Assembly: GCF_904849725.1 (NCBI RefSeq)
Contig: NC_058523.1
Span: forward strand, 111,044,189 to 111,108,188
DNA length: 64,000 bases
DNA from: Hordeum vulgare subsp. vulgare
Lineage: Eukaryota > Streptophyta > Magnoliopsida > Poales > Poaceae
Direction of reading: 5' to 3'
Made by a program: the position numbers and the translations under genes. The notes under the pieces are model-generated. The model made no database searches, had not been told where the DNA came from, and saw only the letters and a program-made list of their open reading frames with translations. Of the stretch, positions 33,995-45,114 are shown in pieces. How positions within the stretch are numbered: the stretch's first letter is position 1; each line of letters begins with the position of its first letter.

Positions 33995-34072
33995 TAGCGT
34001 AGTGGTACTTGATGTGTGCATGTTGGCCTGTGATCGTGGGTTCGATTCCCAGGGGTTGCACCCCCCCTTTTT
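33995..34072 (+). ncRNA. tRNA-like pol III unit 1, 5' LTR
   Basis: A box TAGCGTAGTGG (33995-34005) and B box GGTTCGATTCC (34039-34049) both fit the eukaryotic consensus and are 33 nt apart. TGGG and CCCA flank the T loop. A T5 run (34068-34072) follows 18 nt after the B box. The anticodon arm is not clearly formed. The unit is kept in the 3' LTR at 44887-44967. Confidence 0.5.
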
Positions 34073-34152
34073 GTTTTGTTTTCGGCAGCAGTATATCAGT
34101 GCATAGACAGATCAGTTTGGTTGCTCCCATGTTCTGTCAACCAGAGCACCTC

Positions 34153-34221
34153 TAGCAGAGTGGTAGTGTTGCAGTGTTGTGTAGCAGGAGGTGCAGGTTC
34201 GATCCCTCTCCCGCTCATTTT
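34153..34221 (+). ncRNA. tRNA-like pol III unit 2, 5' LTR
   Basis: A box TAGCAGAGTGG (34153-34163), identical to that of the unit at 526-536. B box GGTTCGATCCC (34196-34206) after 32 nt, also identical to that unit. T4 at 34218-34221 lies 11 nt later. GAGC just upstream can pair with GCTC just before the T run, a partial acceptor stem. It is kept in the 3' LTR at 45038-45114 with one A-box change. Confidence 0.55.
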
Positions 34222-36094
34222 ATATTTTGCTGTGTATTTATTTTTCCTTGTGCTGATTTCCCTTTGTCTAGGTATGTTTGATGCTGTGGTGTGCTTTACA
34301 CCATGGGGGGATTTTATCTCCCCTCAAAACAACATAATAGGCATAATATTTTTGCTAGTTGTGATTAGTTGATCATGTATAGGAGATGTGCTTTTCTGCA
34401 CATGTGTTCTAAATGCTAAGTGTGTTTGTGTTCTAGCTTGAGGGTGTGCCCTAGTACTTTCTTGCAAGGGTGTGCATGTGAGGTTTGTGATGTTGTGGTG
34501 TTGTTGTGCTTGTGCCCTTTGATGCACAAGTGTGTGTGTGTGTGTGTGGATGGGTTTCCCCCCTCCCCACATACCTTATGTGTGTGTGTGTCACCCACAT
34601 GCCCAAGTTATGTTGGCCTTGATAAGCTCTTTGATCATGTTTATATGTGTAGGGCTGTAGAAGATATGGTGCCATCTAGGGTGTGTGTCCTCAATAGCAC
34701 GTGTAGGTGTTTATATGTGATGTGCTTGGCACATGTGAGTGTGTGGTGGTGTGCTAAGGCACATGAGCATGAGGTCTACCCCTCATGTGCACCTATGTAA
34801 TGTTGTAAGAGTGCAAGTGCTTGTGTAGGTGTAGCTCTAGTGAATAGCACATGTGATGATGCACTATTCACTATATGTCATTCCATGTAGGTTTCCTTTT
34901 CTAGTTTGTGCCCTTTTGTTCTATGCAAGTACATATATATTATATATGTTTTTGGGGTAGAATCATCCGAGGAATCCATTAGTGAAGTAAGTTTTGCCTT
35001 TGGGATACTTTCTTGAAATGGCATATTTCAGATTTGTTCTATGTTTGGAGCTTGGTTCCATGAGATGTGGTGTGCACAAGATGTTGATTCCTTGTTGTGG
35101 CATTAGAGGGTAACCCCCTCTATGGCATGTTGGTTTTGTTTCATGCTCAGTAGTTCATATTTGCAAGTTGTGCCCAATCAAAGTAGGCATGTGGCTGAAA
35201 TTCCAGATTAGTGAAAATCTGTGATTTTCACTAAGTCTGAGAATCTGCTTATATTTTCTTCTCCTGTTGATGAGCTTGTGCAGGTCCATGTGTTGTGATT
35301 CAGCCGTAGCTTTCAACTGGGAAGTTTTAGATTTTGTGTTTGTCTAGCTCTCTGTAAACTTTCATTCCATTTGGAGTCATGTAGATATTGTTTTGGGTGC
35401 TGTCAAAATGCTTCAGAGCATAAACAGCTAGTGAGAATCTGGAATTTTCACTAAGTCCGTGAAAACTGATGTTTCTGTCCAAGTTAGCAGTTGTGTAACT
35501 TTCTGTGTGAAACTCCTTTGCATTATCTTTTTGCTTGTGCTTGAAGTACTCTTGGATAGCTACTGCCACGTATCTTATTTGGCATGTTGGAGTGGCTGTA
35601 GCTGCATTGCATGTAGCCCTCAAAAGGCTATGATGCTGTTTATGGCAGATTGTATAGTTTTGATGTATTGATGCTTGTGAGTGCATAGATGATGGTGTGG
35701 TGTTATTCTTTGCACCATCCCATACATGTTGGTTTGTTTTATGTCTTGGCAACCTGGAAACACTAGAGTTATGCCATTGGAGTGTGTTGTGATGTATTTG
35801 ACACGTAGCACTTCATTTCTTGTTTCGTTGTTTCCCGTTGATCCGTAGCTCCGTTTGTAATGTTCTTTATATGCTTTTGCCTCGTTTTCACGTGATGCAT
35901 CTTATCATGACATCCTCATGCATGTCAAGATAGCTTAGAGTGCATTCCTGTCCAGGAACATGTATTTACTTTTCATGGTTGTGCTAGTGAGTAGAATAGA
36001 GATGCATGTTCATATTCATCCCATGCATCATGTGCTTGTTGCATCTTGAGGTGCTGTTGTTCATTGGATGCTATTTTTATGTTGGGTAGCACCG

Positions 36095-37536
36095 GGATCG
36101 GAGAACGAGTACGTGGATCCGGGAGAGTACGTGCAGGACGAACAAGAGCAGTTCCAAGCTGAGGATATCACATGCAAGATGATATGACCTTGATTCCATC
36201 TCTAGACTTGTTATGCTAGATTACGTTTCCTTTGTCATATGCTCGCTGTCTACCACTGAAATAATTGCCTCCTGAATTGCCATGAAACCCAAACACTTAT
36301 CCCTTCCTAGCAAATCGTGAATGGCTAAGTAGGCTTGCTAAGCTTCTAATGTTAGCGTTGCTAGTTGCAGGTGCCTTGTATCATGTGATAACATGAGTTG
36401 ATATCATTATCTTAATTTTGTTATTTAATTAATGCACCTATATACTTGGTAAATAACGGGAGGCCTAGCCTTTTGCTGGGTGTTTTGTTCCGTTACTGCC
36501 GCCATAGTTACCGACTACCGGTGATTGATTCCATAATGATCGCTCCTAACACGTCCGGGTTGTTATGGGGACCCCCTCGATAAATCTCGTAGTGCTAAGA
36601 CTTGTCCGGGAGGACCCAACATTGGTGTTAATTTGCTAATCACTTAATAATGTGCATAGGGAATGGCCTACCCGAGGAATTTAATCAACAACCCGGGCCA
36701 GTGCTCCTCATGAGTGTTGGTCCAAACTAGAGCACCGTGCGAGGCCATCCTGGGGCAACTCAGGAGATTTCTCTGGCCACTGTACGCTTCGCTTATCCGG
36801 CATGTCCTGAGACTGAGATACGCGGCTCTTATTAGGGTCGTCGACACGTCGGGAGGTCCTGCTAGTCTTGTCTTACCTTAGCGATATATCTTGCGTATAG
36901 GAATCCCGGTGAAGCTTTGGTTCTCCCTAGAGTTGAGGTTTTCCTCTAAGGAACCCGACGAGATCACGAGATTCGTGATAGAGGATTACTTTGCGGCCCG
37001 TGTACGTTTGTGATGGACTAGTTGGAGCACCCCTGCAGGGTTTAATCTTTCGGAAAGCCGTGCCCGCGGTTATGTGGCAACTTGGAATATTTGTTAACAT
37101 CCGGTAATAGATAACTTAAACATAACCCTAATAAAATTGCCAACCGTGTGCATATCCGTGACTGTCTCCTTCGAAGACCTCTCTTCGATCAGGAACACGG
37201 TGGGGTTATGATTGACGTAAGTAGTTGTTCTGGATCACTTAGTGATGAGCTAATCTTGGATCGCTAGTATAGACCACCTTCAATACATGTTCCACGTAAG
37301 TTAGCCACTATAAAGCTTAGGATGCTGCTACCCAAATACTCCACCTTTCCAACCTAATAACTTGACTAGTTCTGGCACCGAGGTCATAGATTGCTGAGTC
37401 CCCATGGCTCACATATTCCTTCACAACACCAACAGGTCCAGGTACCCCCGAGTCAGGTGATCCCGACGGCACGCAGTTGGCGTGGCAGTACGATGAAGAG
37501 AACGACCGCCTGTACGTGAACTATCCAGAAGACTAA
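36095..37536 (+). other. Two short acidic exon-like coding segments in the LTR
   Basis: Segment A (36095-36187) reads as a Glu/Gln/Asp-rich peptide (GSENEYVDPGEYVQDEQ...) ending in TGA and is preceded by a GGGTAG acceptor-like site. Segment B (37456-37536) reads GDPDGTQLAWQYDEENDRLY... ending in TAA and is preceded by CACCAACAG at 37435. Both are recognisable in the 3' LTR (about 46605-46690 and 56897-56973), where segment B has gained a TAG. They look like the last exons of a small acidic protein, but no full reading frame can be assembled with confidence. Confidence 0.3.
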
Positions 37537-38850
37537 GGCGTGGTCGTGATCATGGGCAAGCATGCAGGGTAGCATAGTCATTTCTCATGTTTTGTAGTCC
37601 ATAGCGGAACTACCTTGTTTGGATGCGTGATGTAACTCTGGTATATTTATGAGATGGTAGTTGAATCCCTTATTGTCATTCTTCTATTATTATGTATGTG
37701 CTATGTTACCGTGCTTGCGAAACGCTTAGATGCGCTTCTTTCCAATTCGGGGCCTCGTTCCCCAAAACGAAAAGGACCGCATCTTAGTCATTACAAGTTG
37801 GTAATCAGAGCCTTACGACCGTAGGAGCCTTTGTGTGATCGTACTTGGCCGAGTCGAGTCTAGTAAAATGTTTTGAGTCTTACTTATATCGGAGAGTAGG
37901 ATTCTTTTTCTCCTCTTCCATGCTCTCGTGAGGTTCCCGACTTAGGAAATCTTAATTCTACTCCTCTTCTCGCTCAATTTTTTTAGGATCACGCGGGTAT
38001 TTGTGAAATCTATATGATTTCGATGTGACGGAGTTCTGTCTTGGTGCCTCCTGTCTGTCTTGATTTCTTTCGGGGAGTTGAGCTCCAGGGGATTCTTGCG
38101 CACATCGCCATCATTCAGATTTCTGAGTATCTAAGAACGAAGGATGTTCGTTATTGCTTCAATACTAGTAGTGGCGAGATAACCCCGATGTCCCCAGTAC
38201 TGGTGCAGATTGTTCGGGAGTACTGCCATACTTGGTATCGTTGTGATCACGAGGGTCTGTTGTAGATGAAGGTCCGAGATTCTGGTTGTGTGTTGACGGA
38301 TGTGATACAGGTGACGGGTTAGTATAGGAGTTGTGTGATATTACTCCTTGTATCCGTGTACCAGATTGCATGACCAGTTATTTCGGGAATTCATAGGTGG
38401 GACATCAAGTAGTAACTTATAGGACAATCTTCTTACAGATGTATGATGTGAGATTGGGATTCGATGTTCAGTGGGTGTGTTTGTTCACGGTCGTCTTACA
38501 GAGGTTCTCGTTGTGTCTTAAAGAGTCCTTGTAGCTCGCTACGACTCGGGGACACTTCGTAAGTCGTGTGCACTACCTTGGACAGGATGGCTACTGTAAA
38601 CTCGAGCCCGTGCGATCTTATCCATGAAGATATCGGATGAAATCTTGATCATATGTTTGTTCCGAGCAGTTCTAGCTCATACTTGTTTGTAAGTGGTCTT
38701 AATCAGAATTTTGTCGACCGTCACTTTGAGGAAGCATTCTTACTATCTTGTTCGAGTGCAATTGCTATATTCCTGTTCAGATATTCCTTTCATTTTGATT
38801 CAACTATATCTTCAATTTATTCGTGGGCTAATGTGTTGTCCGTCTTCAGG

Positions 38851-41800
38851 ATGGCTCCACCAACTCGTCAGAACCCATGGCGTGAGGATGTGCCGCCACC
38901 ACCTCCTCCTCCGGAGAATCCTCCTCCGCCGCCTCCTCCTCCTGTAGAGGCTTGGCAAGCGGTGATGGCTGCTACAAATGCAAACACTCAGATGCTGCTA
39001 CAGTTGTTGCAAGAGAGGGGTAGTCAGCAGCAAGGCAATTTCCAGCATGGTGGCAATCAGTTTGCTAATCTGAGTCAGTTCCCGTCGAATCAGCCAAAGA
39101 CTTTCACTTCTCGTGACCAGCCGTTTGATGCTGAGGATTGGATCCGCGACATAAAAAAGCATTTTGAGTGCAGCAATGTTCGTCCTGAGGATTTCGTCAA
39201 GTTTGCTACATTCCAACTGAAGGGGCAAGCATCTATCTGGTGGGAACAGTTGAAGGATTCCAGAGGCGCTAGAGTGATCACTTGGGATGAGTTCTGCCGT
39301 GACTTCAGGTCCCACTACATTCCTTCCAGCTTCGTGGAGGAGATGCGTGAGAAGTTCAGGCGCTTGAAGCAGGGTGGTAACTCCGTGTACAAGTACAACG
39401 TTGAGTTCCACGAGCTAGCCCGATACGCCTTGCAGGATATCCCTGATCAGAAGAGCAAGATTTATCAGTTCAGAGGTGGCTTGAAAGAAGACATGCAGTT
39501 AGCTCTTGCTTTGCATGATCCTGAGGAGTTCAACAAGTTCTACAACTTAGCTCTCATGACAGAGGCAGCCTTGCTCAGGGTGGAGAATTCTAAGAAGCGC
39601 TTCAGAGATTCCAGTTCCTCTTCTTCTACTCAGGTGGTTCAGAAGCAACAGAAGTTTTGGGTGTCTCCTCCTCCTCCTCGGCACTCGCAGCAGCTCAAGC
39701 ATTCTGGTGGCCGTGGTTCTTCACACCCACCCAACCTAGTCTTTGAGCAGAGATTCCATCATCAGAAGCAAGGGCCTCCTCAGACACAGTACTGTCAGCC
39801 AGCAGAGGTTACTTGTCACAAGTGTGGGCATAAGGGTCATTATGCCAACAAGTGCACTTCTCAACTCCGTCTGCCGCCTCCTCCTCCACGCAAACCTCCA
39901 AGTAATGCTCTTGTCAAGTTCAACCCCAGGTCATCTCAAGTCAACATGGTGAACGCAGCTGAAGCAGACAACTCCTCTGATGTGATCATGGGTAACCTTT
40001 CAGTCAATGATTTTCCTGCTAAAGTCTTGTTCGATTCTGGTGCTTCGCATTGCTTTATGTCAAAGTCATTTTTTATCAAGCATGATTTTCCCTCGACAAG
40101 TTTGCATAGACCTTTGGGTGTTGTTTCTCTGCGTGCTCAAATGAGGTCAAATTCTAGAGTTCCTGATATCAATGTCAAGATAGGAAGTTATTATTTTCTG
40201 GCTTCTCCGTATGTCTTGGGCAATTCCGACATTGATTTGATCCTTGGTATGGACTGGTTGGCCATGAACAAGGCATCGATTGATTGTGAAGCTAAAGAAG
40301 TGAAGCTTACCCACTCTTCGGAGGACGTGATTATATTTGCGGCGCGTGATGATACAATCCGTCTGTTCTCATTGAATGAAAAGGGTGAGATTAATCCTAT
40401 TTCACAAGTCCCAGTGGTCTGCGAATATGAAGATGTGTTTCCAGAAGAGCTGCCAGGTATGCCTCCGCACCGATAAGTTAAATTTGTGATTGAGCTTGAG
40501 CCAGGTACTGAGACTGTGTGCAAACGGCTGTACAAATTGGGTCCAGAAGAGTTGAAGGAACTTAAGAGGCAACTCGATGAGCAGGAGCGTTTGGGTCTAA
40601 TCAGACCAAGCTCGTCTCCGTGGGGCTGTGGAGTTCTGTTTTTCAAGAAGAAGGATGGCACGGACCGGTTGTGTGTCGATTACCGTCCATTGAACAAGAA
40701 GACAATCAGGAACAAATATCCACTTCCGAACATAACTGAGTTGTTCGAACAGTTGAAAGGGGCTAAGATCTTCTCCAAGCTCGATCTCAGAATGGGCTAT
40801 CATCAAATTCGCATTTGCGAAGAAGCTATTCCGAAGACTGCCTTTAGGACTAGTTTTGGCTCGTATGAGTATACGGTCATGTCTTTTGGTCTGGCAAATG
40901 CTCCTCCGACATTTTGTCGATTGATGAACTACATATTCTCTCTGTTCAAGAATGACTTCGTCTTGCTCTATCTCGACGACATTCTGGTCTTTTCTGAAAC
41001 TGAGGAAGAACATGAAGAACATCTCATATTGGTGCTTGATAAGCTGAGGGAGTACAAGTTGTATGCCAAGTTTTCCAAGTGTGAGTTCTGGCTGAAAGAA
41101 GTCGTCTATCTTGGGCACATTATCTCTGCCGAGGGCATCAAAGTTGAACAGTCGAAGGTGCGGGCCATTGTTGAATGGGAGCCTCCGCAGAATGTGAAGC
41201 AGCTTCGAAGCTTTCTCGGGCTCGCAAGCATTGCAGAAGGTTCGTTGAGAACTTCTCTAAGATTGCTAAGCTGCTCTCAAGTCTTCTTTAGAAAGGTGTG
41301 AAATATGCTTGGTCTCTAGAGTGTCAGTTGGCCTTCGACACACTCAAAGAGAAGCTCACCTCCACTCCAGTCTTGGTTCCTACGGATGATTCCAAGCCTT
41401 ACCAGGTGTTCTGCGACGCTTTTCTCCAGGGTCTTGGTGCATTTTTGATGCAAGAGAAGAAGGTGGTTGCTTATACCTCCAGGCAGTTGAAGCCATCGGA
41501 GAAGAACTATCCTGTGCATGATCTTGAGCTAGCAGCTGTGGTACACGCTCTGATGACTTGGAGACACCTCTTGTTGGAACGAAAGGTTGAAGTGTTCACC
41601 GATCACAAGAGTCTCAAGTACATCTTCACTCAGCCTAACCTGAATCTCCGGCAAACATGTTGGGTGGAAATGCTCCAAGATTTTAATCCGAGTGTTGAGT
41701 ACACGCCATGCAAAGCTAATGTCGTGGCAGATGCTTTGAGCAGGAAGGCGTACTGCAACAGTCTCATTCTGCAACCTCTCCAGCCTAACCTTTGTGAGTC

Positions 41801-43301
41801 TTTCAGGAAGCTCAACCTTTAGTTAGTACCTCAGGGATTTCTTGCAAACCTTCAGATCTCTCCTACCTTGGAAGATCAGGTCCGAGCAGCACAACTTCTT
41901 GATGCAATGGTGAAGAAAGTCAAGATTGGCGTGGCAAAGAGTCTTCCCAAGTATGAGTGCTTCAGTGTTGATGCCAGAGACACGTTGTTCTTTGAGGATC
42001 GTCTTGTCGTTCCGAAAGGTGATCTCAGAAAGATAATCATGGAAGAAGCTCATAACTCTCTGCTCTCTATTCATCCTGGAAGCTCCAAGATGTATCAGGA
42101 CTTGAAACAGACCTTCTGGTGGACTCGCATGAAGCGTGAGATTGCTCAGTTCGTAAATGAATGTGATGTATGTCGAAGGGTGAAAGGAGAGCATCAACGT
42201 CCAGCAGGTATTTAACATCCTTTGTCCATTCCTGAGTGGAAGTTCGATCATATTGAGATGGATTTCGTCACTGGGTTTCCGAAGTCCAAGAAGGGTAATG
42301 ATGCCATCTTCGTCGTCATCGACAAGTTGAGTAAAGTGGCTCATTTTCTTCCAGTCAAGGAATCCATTTCGGCAGCTCAGCTTGCAGAGTTGTACACTTC
42401 CAGGATTGTGTCTTTGCACGGCGTGCCTATGATGATTTCTTCGGATCGCGGAAGTATCTTCACTTCCAAATTCTGGGACTCTTTTCAGTCTGCGATGGGC
42501 ACGAAGATACGCTTCAGCACAACTTTTCATCCTCTGACTAGTGGTCAAGTGGAGTGAGTCAATCAAGTTCTTGAGGATATGCTGAGAGACCATGTTATCT
42601 CTTTTGGCATGAAGTGGGAGGATTGCGTGCCTTTTGCTGAGTTCTCGTATAACAACAGTTATCAAGCTAATTCTGGCAAGGCTCCGTTTGAAATTCTCTA
42701 TGGCAGGAAGTGTCGTACCCCGCTCAACTGGTCCGAGACCGGCGAGCGTCAGATCCTTGGGAATGACTTGATAGAAGAAGCTGAGGAGATGTGTCGGGTC
42801 ATTCGTGACAACCTCAGAGCAGCTCAGTCCCGTCAGAAGAGCTATTATGATAGCAAGCATCGTGACATGTCTTATGAGCTTGATGACTTTGTCTATCTCA
42901 AGGTGTCACCTATGAAGGGTACGCAACGCTTTGGGATCAAAGGCAAGCTTGTGCCTCGTTTCGTTGGTCCATTTTGAGTGGTTGGCAAGAGAGGCGACCT
43001 TGCGTACCAGCTTGAGCTCCCGTCAAACTTTGCAAATGTACATGACGTGTTCCATGTTTCTCAGCTCCGGAGGTGCTTCAAGACCCCCGAGCGCACTGTT
43101 CATCTTCAAGACATTGACCTTCAGCCTGACCTATCTTATCGTGAACATCCAGTTGTGGTTCTCGAGGTGACTGAGCGCAAGACACGCAACAAGACTGTCA
43201 AATTTCTCAAAGTGCAGTGGTCACACCATTCCGAAAAAGAGGCTACTTGGGAACGCGAGGATCACCTCCGTTCTGAATTTCCAGAGTTCTTTCAGGCGTA
43301 G
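38851..43301 (+). pseudogene. Chromovirus Gag-Pol with chromodomain, broken
   Basis: Start chosen at MAPPTRQNPWRED, after an AG|G acceptor; the frame is open upstream to 38653 by chance. In order: Pro-rich Gag; CCHC knuckle (Cys322, Cys325, His330, Cys335); aspartic protease with DSGA (Asp395); RT with YLDD at 40969-40980; RNase H (about 41330-41760); integrase with its zinc-binding region (about 42080-42190) and DDE core (DFVTGFP, SSDRG); and a chromodomain (about 43140-43300, VEVT/VLEVTERK, LVQW-like KVQWSHH, TWEREDHLRSEF), which targets new insertions to marked chromatin. Lesions: TAA 40474, a frameshift near 41220, TAG 41289, TAG 41820, TAA 42213, TGA 42555 and TGA 42975. It is non-functional. 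Confidence 0.92.
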
Positions 43302-44886
43302 ATCTCGGGGCGAGATCTTTTTGTAGTGTGGCAGAGCTTGTAGTGCCTCAAGAGTGTATCTTTCCCCTTTTGGAATATTCTCTATGTGGGTCCACCCTGT
43401 CATGATATGAGAGCTATCCTATGCATATGATTTCATGTGATGTCACTTGTTTACTCTTCCTTTGCATGCATGCATGCCATATCATTTCATGTCCTTGTCT
43501 TGGTTTGTTGCCTTGTGATCATATGTGGGATGTGTTGAGATGAGTTGTCATGTGATGATGTGTGCTATTAGTGGAGTGGAATAGATGTGTTATGTGTGTG
43601 AGTAGGAACCATGTTGGTTTGCACTAGGGTTTTGGAAAGCTTCCCCCCTCTCTATTTCATCTCAAGGTCAAGTTTCACTTGATCCTTTTTTTAAATGTCC
43701 CTGCTTTAGCTTATTTTGTGGTGGAGATGAACATGTGATTTTGTTGTTTTGAACTTTGTAGTGAGGGTGCAAGTATTCACAAAACAACACAACATATTCT
43801 GTTTTGTAAATATTTAGTGGCTCCTAAAAGACCTTTTCTATTTTTCTTAAATACGTTGTATTATCTTATGACCAGGGGTGTGCTAGTTTTATTTTTAGCA
43901 TCTATAGATTTGTCTGTGCTTTCTTTTCTTCTCTGGTTATTTTTTGTAATGGAAAAACCCCCAGGGAATTGATTTTAATTCTTTCTGGCGCTACTAGTGG
44001 GCTCCCTCCCACTAGCTGGCCCACTCCTCCTCTCCGTGCGCGGCAGCCCACCTGCGCGTCCCTCTTCTCCTTCTTGACGCCGTCGCCCTGCGTACTGCTT
44101 TCCGTTTGAGCTACAGGGAGGGAGAGCGAGAGGTTGACGCCGTCCATCCCATCACAGGACCCTTAAAGACTCGGCGTCCGGGCCTTCTTTCCTAGGGTTC
44201 CGCGCCTCCCCCATCTGCGGTGCCACCATCTCCCTCCTTCCTTCCTTCCCCATGAGGTAAGTCTCTGCAGATCGAAAGAAAGAGAGTCAGAGTAGTACCC
44301 GTCGGCGTCTACCCCTACATCCATCGTCGTCCGGCGCCGCCACCATGTCCAGGGGCTCGGGGAAACACCCCACGCTCCATTCCCGCCGTCGCTGAGGTCG
44401 AGGGGCGACCTCACCGACGGGCAGGAGCTCGCCATCGACGTGCACCCGGTGTTCTTCATCCACTACTTCGGTCGGCAGCAGGATCTTCTTCAGCTCCTCT
44501 TCTTCCCCTTCAGATCAACTCCAGGGCGCTCCTTCTTCCCGATCGCCCTCTTCTTCCTTCCCCGAGGTGAGCCAGCCTCCTCCTCCCTTCTCCCTCGAAT
44601 AGATCTGGCGAAGTGACTCGCAGTGCGTCCCTGTTCCGAGTAGCAGAAGGCATGTGTGCATGGGTGTTGCTTGGGTGTGTGCTCGGGCAGTAGCAGAGCA
44701 TGGCATGGGCTAGCACCGCGGAGTAGAAGCGTAGTGGTTCCCCCCTCGCGGCGCAGCAGTAGTAGAAAGTGCAGCTCCGGCGGCCTGTGTGTCGTCGGCA
44801 TCCCTGTGTAGTAGCACAGCAGGGAGTCCTGGTTGCCATGTAGGGTTACCTAGGTGGAGACTTCCTCTCTGCCAGACTCCGTAGCA

Positions 44887-44967
44887 TAGCGTAGTGGTAC
44901 TTGATGTGTGCGTGTTGGCCTGTGATCGTGGGTTCGAGTCCCAGGGGTTGCAACCCCCTTTTTTTTT
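44887..44967 (+). ncRNA. tRNA-like pol III unit 1, 3' LTR
   Basis: A box TAGCGTAGTGG (44887-44897), B box GGTTCGAGTCC (44931-44941), and a T9 run at 44959-44967. Compared with the 5' LTR copy the A box is unchanged. The B box has a T-to-G change at the position the consensus leaves free. The terminator is longer. Confidence 0.5.
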
Positions 44968-45037
44968 CGGCAGCAGTATATCAGTGCAGAGACAGGTCAG
45001 TTTGGTTGCTCCCATGTTCTGTGAACCAGAGCACCTC

Positions 45038-45114
45038 TAGCAGAGCGGTAGTGTTGCAGTGTTGTGTAGCAGGAGGTGCAGGGTTCGATCCCTCTACCCC
45101 TCATTTTATTTTTT
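45038..45114 (+). ncRNA. tRNA-like pol III unit 2, 3' LTR
   Basis: A box TAGCAGAGCGG (45038-45048), one base different from the 5' LTR copy but still within the A-box consensus. B box GGTTCGATCCC (45082-45092). T4 at 45104-45107 and T6 at 45109-45114. Confidence 0.5.

Larger units (their letters stand above)
32432..37795 (+). repeat. Chromovirus 5' LTR, 5,364 bp
   Basis: It starts TGTAATGCCCCAAG and ends CATTACA. In order it holds an AT-rich start, a GC-rich promoter/leader-like block (33060-33350) ending in CAG|GTAAGT, two tRNA-like units (33995-34072 and 34153-34221), a TG-rich tract (34500-34600), a 390-bp segment lost from the 3' LTR (34952-35341), and two short exon-like coding segments near the 3' end. 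Open frames on the minus strand (33250-33909) are not preserved in the other LTR and are not genes. Confidence 0.9.

Noticed and set aside
38653..38850. N-terminal extension of the chromovirus Gag
   Set aside because: The frame is open but the sequence is AT-rich, unlike Gag, and is separated from the MAPP start by a splice-acceptor-like site.
41823..42860. 345-codon minus-strand open frame opposite the chromovirus integrase
   Set aside because: It is the complement of a well-recognised integrase region; stops are rare there because of codon composition. No domain seen.
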